From positions 1 through 10,758 of the forward strand of contig JALOPA010000068.1 of NCBI GenBank assembly GCA_025454125.1: a stretch of DNA of 10,758 bases. Reading direction: 5' to 3'. The first letter of the stretch is position 1. Each line of letters begins with the position of its first letter. The notes below the pieces were generated by a model. It saw only the letters and a program-made list of their open reading frames with translations. It was not told the DNA's origin and did not search any database. The DNA comes from Thermodesulfobacteriota bacterium. Lineage in GTDB: Bacteria > Desulfobacterota > DSM-4660 > Desulfatiglandales > HGW-15. The translations under genes were made by a program, and so were the position numbers. Shown here one piece after another: positions 1-4,931 of this stretch.

Positions 1-416
1 GAAAGGCCAAGGATCTTTTCGAAAAGCCGGCCTCCCCGCTTTCCAACTGGGCTGTGACAGGCCTCTATTTCTACGACGAACATGTAGCGGACTACGCGGG
101 GATGCTCAAACCTTCTCCCCGAGGGGAACTGGAGATCACGGATCTTAACCGCGTTTACCTCGGAAAAAACGAGCTTCACGTGGAAAAGCTGGGCCGCGGC
201 ATTGCCTGGCTCGACACGGGAACCCACGAATCCTTTGTTCAAGCCACGAACTTCATCCAGATCATCGAGCAACGCCAGGGCCTCAAGATCGCCTGTCTCG
301 AGGAGATCGCCTTTCGCATGGGGTACATCTCCAGGGAAAAGCTCGAAGAAGTAGCCCAATCCATGCGAAACAGCACCTACGGCGATTATCTCCAGCGCCT
401 CCTCAGGGAAGGTTAA
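1..416 (+). CDS. rmlA: Glucose-1-phosphate thymidylyltransferase, C-terminal part (5' end outside window)
   Basis: RmlA (RfbA) makes dTDP-glucose from glucose-1-phosphate and dTTP in the cytoplasm, the first step toward dTDP-L-rhamnose and other dTDP-deoxysugars. The frame is open from base 3, giving 137 visible residues, a little under half of a protein usually about 290-300 long. Family blocks are visible: NWAVTGLYFYD, LKPSPRGELEITDLN, GRGIAWLDTGTHESF, and the ending LEEIAFRMGYIS...YGDYLQRLLREG. The match to known RmlA C-termini is nearly continuous, so the family call is firm. The true start lies before the window; the GTG at 54 is an internal valine codon. The gene ends in TAA at 414-416 and is followed after 27 bp by the GT39-type gene, probably in the same transcript. 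Whether rmlBCD lie upstream cannot be seen. Confidence 0.95.
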   Translation, partial: KAKDLFEKPASPLSNWAVTGLYFYDEHVADYAGMLKPSPRGELEITDLNRVYLGKNELHVEKLGRGIAWLDTGTHESFVQATNFIQIIEQRQGLKIACLEEIAFRMGYISREKLEEVAQSMRNSTYGDYLQRLLREG

Positions 417-443
417 CGATAAGAAGACAGGGTAAAGAGGGTT

Positions 444-1799
444 ATGAAACGAATCGCAACGAGATCGTCCTGGATAATCCTTTTTGTTTTCCTTTGTATC
501 TTGGTTGTCGGATTCTATTTGAGGATTGGATCGGCAGTTGGAACGCTCGTGATCAACCCTTTGAGGGCCGATGCAGGGAACTATTTCATGTACGCCTACA
601 ATCTCCGCTACAAACACACCTATTCACAGGAAATCGCGAACATGAGAGATCTCAGCTCTCCTGTGACACCCGATAGCGTGCGATCGCCGGGATACCCTCT
701 GTTCCTTGTTCCTTTTCTCGACGGCCTCTCATTCGAATCCTTCGTTGCTCGAGTGATCATTGCCCAGGTCATCCTGAGCCTCCTCACCATCCTTATGACG
801 TACCTGCTCTGCAAGAGCTTTCTGCCCCATGTTTGGGCTCTAGCCGCTTCTCTGCTCGTTGCCGTAAGCCCTCACCTCATCGTGGCGAACAGCTACATCC
901 TTACCGAAACCCTCTTCTGTTTCACGCTGACCGTGACCGTCTGGCTGACCGGCTTTCTCCGTTCCAACCCGTCCTGGTGGCTGACACTTGGTCTAGGACT
1001 CCTCATGGGTCTCGCCAGCCTAGTGAGGCCGAGCCTTCAGTTTTTCCCCCTTCTTTTCGCATTCTTCCTCGTCTTTCAATTCGGTTGGCGCAGAGGTGGT
1101 AAACTGACTGCGATGGCCCTTATAGTGTTCTCATTGTCGCTTTCACCTTGGATCATCCGGAACATGCACACTTTGGGCGTTTCGGGCGACAAAACGCTCA
1201 TGATCAACTTTCTGCACCACGGCATGTATCCCGACTTCACCTACGAGAGCGTTAAGGAAAGCAGAGGATTCCCCTATCGCTACGATCCCCGAGCGTCTGA
1301 GATCAGCCGTGACATTCCCTCAGTTCTAGAAGAGATCTCGATCCGGTTTCAGAAGGACCCCATGAAGCATCTTCACTGGTTTCTTATTGGAAAACCCGTT
1401 GCCTTCTGGTCTTGGAACACGGTTCAAGGCGTAGGAGATGCCTTCGTCTATCCTGTGTCCCGGTCCCCCTACTTCCATGCTCCCTTTTTCAAGTGGAGCC
1501 ACCACCTCATGCACGCCCTGCATTGGCCGCTAGTCATCCTCGCCTTATTCGGCACCCTGATGGTCTGGTTACCCTTGTCAAGGATAGGCATAGAGGACGG
1601 CGCTGTCCTCACTGCAAGGACTACATCGCTTTTGCTGATTTACTACACGGCGCTCCATGTCATCGGTGCCCCATTTCCCAGGTACTCTATACCCCTTCGA
1701 CCCTTTCTTTACGGCCTCGCCTTTTTTCCTACGTACCTTCTGACCTTCGCCCTGACAGGCCATTTCCGCGATCGAGTCAAGCAATCTCCATCTTTATGA
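444..1799 (+). CDS. GT39/PMT-type polytopic membrane glycosyltransferase
   Basis: A 451-residue integral membrane protein with about ten predicted hydrophobic segments. The first spans residues about 9-28, a dense group runs from about 90 to 240, and the last cluster lies at about 355-440, with one larger hydrophilic loop at about 240-355. The first periplasmic loop has an acidic site (R41-A-D43-A-G-N-Y47) and an R80-S-P-G-Y-P85 motif. This arrangement is typical of GT-C enzymes of the GT39/ArnT/PMT superfamily, which use polyprenyl-phosphate-linked sugars on the outer face of the inner membrane; D43 would be the likely catalytic base. The start is supported by AAAGAGG (434-440) just upstream. 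The donor and acceptor cannot be read from sequence. Given its neighbours it probably decorates a lipid-linked glycan; protein O-glycosylation is an alternative. Confidence 0.82.
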   Translation: MKRIATRSSWIILFVFLCILVVGFYLRIGSAVGTLVINPLRADAGNYFMYAYNLRYKHTYSQEIANMRDLSSPVTPDSVRSPGYPLFLVPFLDGLSFESFVARVIIAQVILSLLTILMTYLLCKSFLPHVWALAASLLVAVSPHLIVANSYILTETLFCFTLTVTVWLTGFLRSNPSWWLTLGLGLLMGLASLVRPSLQFFPLLFAFFLVFQFGWRRGGKLTAMALIVFSLSLSPWIIRNMHTLGVSGDKTLMINFLHHGMYPDFTYESVKESRGFPYRYDPRASEISRDIPSVLEEISIRFQKDPMKHLHWFLIGKPVAFWSWNTVQGVGDAFVYPVSRSPYFHAPFFKWSHHLMHALHWPLVILALFGTLMVWLPLSRIGIEDGAVLTARTTSLLLIYYTALHVIGAPFPRYSIPLRPFLYGLAFFPTYLLTFALTGHFRDRVKQSPSL

Positions 1800-1833
1800 T
1801 CTACCCGGCTGGGAGATTCGAGTTAAGAGTCGC

Positions 1834-1862
1834 TTGACAAAAAGTAATATTTCGAGTAATAT
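1834..1862 (+). promoter_or_regulatory. Sigma70-like promoter of the regulator gene
   Basis: A perfect -35 box TTGACA (1834-1839) is followed, after an exact 17-bp spacer, by TAATAT (1857-1862). This is a 4/6 match to TATAAT that keeps the important A at position 2 and T at position 6. A start point about 7 nt downstream would fall near 1869, only one or two bases before the ATG at 1871. It lies in the 71-bp gap after the GT39 gene, so the regulator has its own promoter. The hexamers and spacing are seen directly; activity is inferred. Confidence 0.7.
1843..1862 (+). repeat. 12-bp-phased direct repeat AGTAATAT, probable operator
   Basis: AGTAATAT occurs at 1843-1850 and again at 1855-1862, a 12-bp period, with the second copy containing the -10 box. 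ATATT (1847-1851) and AATAT (1858-1862) also form a short inverted pair. The position between -35 and -10 is what a repressor site would need. Autoregulation by the adjacent winged-helix protein is the simplest reading, but it is an inference. Confidence 0.5.
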
Positions 1863-1870
1863 CTCTACTC

Positions 1871-2434
1871 ATGAAAGAGCAGGGATCTGACAGCCTTTTC
1901 TCAGGGCTTATCTCTTCCAAGACCAGGATCAAACTTCTGGTGCGCTTCTTCTTCAATCCTGCAATCAAATCCTATCTCAGGGAGCTGGCAAAAGAATTCA
2001 ACCTGTCCACCAATGCAGTCCGCGAAGAACTGAACCAACTCACCAAAACCAACCTATTAAAATCAGAAAAGAATGGCCGAAATGTCTACTATACGGCCAA
2101 CCCGGACCACCCTCTGTTCCCCGAACTGAAATCCATGGTCGGCAAGGTAATGGGACTGGATCAGGTCATTGACGGAATCGTCACCCGGCTGGGGGACCTC
2201 GACCGCGCCTATCTTGTCGGCGATTATGCCGAGGGCAAAGACACCGGCATCATAGATCTCATTCTGGTCGGAAACATCAACGATCGTCACCTGGCCGATT
2301 TGAGCAAAAAAACTGAACGATACACCAAGCGGAAAATCCGTTCACTGGTCTTGAGCAACGAAGAGTACCAAGCGTTTCAACCCAAGCTGGACCGCATGCC
2401 GACACTGCTGATTTGGAAAAAGCAAGGGTGCTGA
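1871..2434 (+). CDS. Winged-helix transcriptional regulator fused to a degenerate nucleotidyltransferase-fold domain
   Basis: A 187-residue cytoplasmic protein. Residues about 17-76 form an ArsR-like winged helix: L36-R-E-L-A-K-E-F-N-L-S-T-N-A-V-R51 reads as helix-turn-helix, and K67-N-G-R-N-V-Y-Y-T75 as the wing. Residues about 108-175 resemble the pol-beta/MNT nucleotidyltransferase fold (G117-D-Y-A-E-G-K-D-T, then G126-I-I-D129-L-I-L-V-G134). The usual GS is GD, and the first Asp of the DxD pair is Ile127, so catalysis is unlikely and the domain may bind a nucleotide or nucleotide-sugar as a sensor. ATG at 1871 is the only plausible start: an in-frame stop lies at 1835-1837, no start codon lies between, and the next candidate (GTG, codon 24) would cut into the fold. 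There is no Shine-Dalgarno sequence. Such regulators are known beside surface-polysaccharide genes. GC is clearly lower than in the flanking right-hand genes. The domain call is good; the ligand is unknown. Confidence 0.8.
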   Translation: MKEQGSDSLFSGLISSKTRIKLLVRFFFNPAIKSYLRELAKEFNLSTNAVREELNQLTKTNLLKSEKNGRNVYYTANPDHPLFPELKSMVGKVMGLDQVIDGIVTRLGDLDRAYLVGDYAEGKDTGIIDLILVGNINDRHLADLSKKTERYTKRKIRSLVLSNEEYQAFQPKLDRMPTLLIWKKQGC

Positions 2435-2452
2435 ACCTATCCTCGGTAGGTT
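2434..2452 (+). other. Hairpin overlapping regulator stop codon and the next gene's ribosome binding site
   Basis: AACCTA (2434-2439) pairs with TAGGTT (2447-2452), and can be extended by a C-G and a T-G pair to leave the loop CTC. The 5' arm begins at the last base of the regulator's stop codon. The 3' arm contains GGTAGG (2445-2450), the only Shine-Dalgarno-like stretch before the ATG at 2460 (9-nt spacing). There is no T-run, so it is not an obvious terminator. It could mask the binding site unless ribosomes finishing the regulator open it. Confidence 0.45.
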
Positions 2453-2459
2453 AGACAAG

Positions 2460-3189
2460 ATGAACAGCAAAGGAAAACTCGCAACAAAGATTGCAGGTTT
2501 CAATAGGCTCGTGAACTCTGAGCACACTCTCTTTCGGTTCAATATCCTGCGATGGATCGGCGGGATACTCGTGCCCAAATACCGATTCAAATGGCCTCAA
2601 ATGGGGTGGTGGAATGATCCGGGATTTAACGAATACCTGATCCGATTTAACGAAATCGATGGCATGAATACCGATCGTCGCTGGATGCTGTATCAGCTGA
2701 TGCGATTGGTCAGAAGTGTGCCAGGAGACACTGCGGAGTGCGGCGTGTTCAATGGTGCGGGGTCCTACATCATTTGTAAAGTCAGTCAAGCCCAGGGGAT
2801 GCACAAGCGAACCCATCATCTTTTCGATTCTTTTGAAGGTTTATCAAAGCCCGCAGAGGTTGATGGAAAACACTGGAGAGAAGGAGATCTGTCCTGCCGT
2901 GTGGAAACCGTGGCTGAAAACCTGTCGGAATTCAGTGCCATCAACATTCACAAAGGCTGGATACCCCGGTGTTTCTCGGGTGTTGAGCATGGAGACTTCT
3001 GCTTCGTTCACATCGACGTCGATTTGTATCAACCTATCTTGGACAGCATCGAGTTCTTCCAGTTGTCCAGGAGCGACAAAGGCGATCAACGAGTTCTTGC
3101 AAGACAAGGAAGAAAAAATGATTTCCCTGTCAGGAGGTGGCGGTTTTCTTATCAAGGGAACCGAGACATACGGCCCCTTAGCGTTCTGA
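2460..3189 (+). pseudogene. TylF/NovP-type O-methyltransferase, broken by internal deletion and frameshift
   Basis: TylF-family enzymes are SAM- and Mg-dependent sugar O-methyltransferases. Residues 1-200 read in one frame: AdoMet motif E93-C-G-V-F-N-G-A-G-S, then HHLFDSFEGL, then H184-I-D186-V-D188-L-Y, then DSIEFF (to F200). Family members continue with about 18-20 residues including a conserved DDYG. Here these are absent, and after about base 3060 the homology resumes in another frame (from 3064) as CPGATKAINEFLQDKEEK...GGGGFLIKG, ending in TGA at 3187-3189. The pieces (about 200 and 41 residues) plus the gap add up to the usual length of about 260. The first frame runs on to 3491 as unrelated translation. 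D186 and D188 remain, but the DD pair that completes the metal site in NovP-type enzymes is lost, so the product should be inactive. GC is about 50%, lower than the genes to the right. Confidence 0.85.
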
Positions 3190-3194
3190 CCGAA

Positions 3195-3212
3195 CGTGAC
3201 TGCCTAGTCACG
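3195..3212 (+). terminator. Perfect hairpin just after the broken methyltransferase; terminator-like but no T-run
   Basis: CGTGACT (3195-3201) and AGTCACG (3206-3212) form a perfect 7-bp stem with loop GCCT, starting 6 bases after the stop codon at 3187-3189. The following bases are GC-rich without a T-tract, so intrinsic termination is doubtful. It may instead protect the 3' end of the upstream mRNA. The pairing is directly visible; the role is inferred. Confidence 0.4.
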
Positions 3213-3365
3213 CGCCCCGACGGACGGCGATTCCGCTGCGGTTCGTTGCCGAGGATTCGCTTCGAGGTCGACCGGGGTGTCGATTTCGGGGTGATCGCAC
3301 GGGAAGGGTCCATAGAAATGCCCGGATGCCGTATAGACCTCTTGAACCCTTTTCAGAATGAAGCT

Positions 3366-3469
3366 CCCCGCAGAGCGCTGCGGGGTATCTTGAGCGGAAC
3401 GGCGGCGAAGCCTTTGGCAAAGGCCGATCCTCTCTGCAGCAAGTTGCAGAGTATCCCGCCTGAGGCGGG
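3366..3469. repeat. Tandem hairpin array with two diverged copies of one unit (REP-like)
   Basis: Four hairpins lie in 104 bp: 3366-3385 (CCCCGCAG/CTGCGGGG, 8 bp), 3410-3424 (GCCTTT/AAAGGC), 3432-3451 (CTCTGCA/TGCAGAG, 7 bp plus a G-T pair) and 3455-3469 (CCCGCC/GGCGGG). The first and third are followed by GTATC and align over 24 bp (3366-3389 with 3432-3455) at 16 identical positions. Of the eight differences, four form two exact compensatory pair swaps (C-G to T-A), one turns a C into a T giving G-T, and three are in the loop. The last stem overlaps the palindrome GGCGGGCCCGCC (3464-3475). This resembles dispersed REP-type repeats; genome copy number cannot be judged here. Confidence 0.6.
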
Positions 3470-3499
3470 CCCGCCTGGCGAAGCCGAATGAAACGCGCG

Positions 3500-3528
3500 T
3501 TGAACACAGGGCGGTAGCCTGCTTCAAT
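3500..3528 (+). promoter_or_regulatory. Weak promoter candidate for the flippase operon
   Basis: TTGAAC (3500-3505), 17 bp, then TTCAAT (3523-3528). Each box matches the sigma70 consensus at 4 of 6 positions, and the -10 lacks the key A at position 2. The predicted start near 3535 would give a leader of about 40 nt containing AGGGAG (3556-3561) ahead of the ATG at 3576. The location is sensible, but the match is weak. Confidence 0.22.
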
Positions 3529-3575
3529 CCGATGAGAACGCGGCTTTGCAACCGTAGGGAGTTTAAGACTGCAAG

Positions 3576-4931
3576 ATGACGGGCAACAACGTGAATCACT
3601 CTCCCCAGACCCTGCGCCAATGCCTTACGGCTCTGTGCCTCTGGCGACCCGGCCGCTTGGCCAAAGGTACGCTGGCAATGACCGCAGGAATGGGGCTTCG
3701 CACCTTGGTTCAGTCCCTCGTTTTTCTCATCGTAGCCCGTGTGCTCGGCGTTGCTGACTACGGTGCGTACGCTGCGGTCTTGGCATTATCGGCCGCATTC
3801 GGATGCTTCAGCGGATGGGGCACTCAGGTTTTGATGGTGCGCGACGTTTCGCGCAATCCAGAAAGCTTCGCCGCTGCCTGGGGTCGCACGCTCACTGCCG
3901 TTGCCATAAGTTCTCCTGTCCTCTTTGCTCTCTATGTCGTATTTGCTTGGGCCCTCTTGCCTGCCAGCGTATCCCTCGTCGTGATCGTTTTCATAGGCTT
4001 GGCTGATCTGGTCTTCGCACCCGTCAATCTGTCGGCAATCACGGCGTACCAGGGCCACGATCGTCTGGGCAGTGCCGCCCATCATTCGCTCGTACCTGTC
4101 CTGCCAAGGCTTGGGGGTGCGCTTGCGTTGTTCCCGCTACAACTGGTTTTATCCGACGACATGCGCCTGAGCGCCTGGGCCTTTCTGTATGCCGTCGCCG
4201 CGTTTGTTTCCGCGGTATACGCGTGGCGGACGGTATGCAAAGAGCTCGGTCCTGCGGAAAAACCCCACCGGCTTTACGTTTGGAGATCGCTCCGCGAGGG
4301 CCTCGTCTTTGCCTTCGGCGGTGCGGCCATCAAGATCTACGCCGACATCGACAAGATGATGCTCGCACGGTTGGCCACCATGGAGGCGGCGGGCGCCTAC
4401 TCCGCAGGGTATCGAGTGGCCGACTTGACCTCCGTCCCTTTGCTTTCCTTGCTCAGCGCCGCGATGCCTCATTTTTTCCGCGCTGGCGAGGGCGGCCTGC
4501 GGGACTCCTTGGCTTACGCCCGTCGAGTTCTCTTCATCCCGTTCACATACAGCCTCCTGGCCGGACTCGGCCTCTTTCTCTGTGCAGGCTTTTTGCCCTC
4601 CTTGCTCGGTTCGACCTTTGTCGATGCAGTGCCTGCCCTTCAATGGCTTGCCTGGGTTCCCCTCTTGTCATTGCCTCGACTCCTTTTGCAGTCCCTGTTG
4701 ATCGGCGGAGACCGGCAGAATTATGCGGTCCACATTCTCGCAGGGGGCAGCATGTTGAATATCGCCCTCAACCTCTGGCTGATCCCCTTGTGGGGTTGGC
4801 GTGGCGCGGCGGTAGCGACCTATGCGGCAGAGATTGCCATGGCCGTGGCCATGGGGGTCATCGCCTATTGCCCTCAACCGGAGCCCCGTCCGCCCGGATC
4901 CGAGAAAGGAACAAGGGATGCCCGTGTCTAA
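3576..4931 (+). CDS. Wzx-type polysaccharide flippase (MOP superfamily)
   Basis: A 451-residue, very hydrophobic protein with roughly twelve membrane segments starting near residue 45. The N-terminal core block (GLRTLVQSLVFLIVARVLG followed by ADYGAYAAVLALS) is typical of the polysaccharide biosynthesis/Wzx family (PF01943-like). These proteins move undecaprenyl-diphosphate-linked repeat units from the cytoplasmic to the periplasmic face of the inner membrane. A later segment, KIYADIDKMMLARL, matches the region that begins the second six-helix half. Length is normal. AGGGAG (3556-3561) precedes the ATG, although the 14-nt spacing is long; a GTG at 3591 would shorten the protein by five residues. 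The end overlaps the next gene by 14 bp, pointing to translational coupling. It opens the GC-rich right-hand operon. Substrate specificity cannot be read. Confidence 0.88.
   Translation: MTGNNVNHSPQTLRQCLTALCLWRPGRLAKGTLAMTAGMGLRTLVQSLVFLIVARVLGVADYGAYAAVLALSAAFGCFSGWGTQVLMVRDVSRNPESFAAAWGRTLTAVAISSPVLFALYVVFAWALLPASVSLVVIVFIGLADLVFAPVNLSAITAYQGHDRLGSAAHHSLVPVLPRLGGALALFPLQLVLSDDMRLSAWAFLYAVAAFVSAVYAWRTVCKELGPAEKPHRLYVWRSLREGLVFAFGGAAIKIYADIDKMMLARLATMEAAGAYSAGYRVADLTSVPLLSLLSAAMPHFFRAGEGGLRDSLAYARRVLFIPFTYSLLAGLGLFLCAGFLPSLLGSTFVDAVPALQWLAWVPLLSLPRLLLQSLLIGGDRQNYAVHILAGGSMLNIALNLWLIPLWGWRGAAVATYAAEIAMAVAMGVIAYCPQPEPRPPGSEKGTRDARV

Larger units (their letters stand above)
3190..3575. other. 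386-bp stretch without a convincing gene; hairpin-rich
   Basis: Reading frames cross this stretch on both strands, but none resembles a protein family, has a clear ribosome binding site or shows neighbour-like codon use. The forward frame is only the run-on of the frameshifted methyltransferase. What is visible is a strong hairpin right after the methyltransferase stop (3195-3212), about 150 bp of GC-rich sequence with no structure I could name, a group of hairpins (3366-3469), and then about 100 bp leading to the flippase ribosome binding site. It separates the low-GC middle part from the GC-rich right part, as a recombination junction might. Confidence 0.6.

Noticed and set aside
3342..3370. 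Possible promoter starting at TTGAAC 3342
   Set aside because: At the right spacing the -10 position is TCCCCG, the start of the hairpin repeat, so it does not resemble a promoter.
3064..3491. Continuation of the methyltransferase frame to 3491 as a 343-residue protein
   Set aside because: After about residue 200 the translation loses all family resemblance, while the true C-terminus appears in another frame and stops at 3189. The long frame is an effect of the frameshift.
3204..3620. Long minus-strand open frames over the intergenic stretch (up to 138 codons)
   Set aside because: They run through the hairpin repeats and into the flippase start, resemble no family I know, and have no clear ribosome binding site. 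GC-rich sequence yields such frames by chance.
4822..4917. Upstream start (ATG 4822) for the methyltransferase-GT4 fusion
   Set aside because: The extra 32 residues are Pro/Trp/Arg-rich, read out of frame over the flippase end and show no domain similarity. ATG 4918 has a good ribosome binding site.
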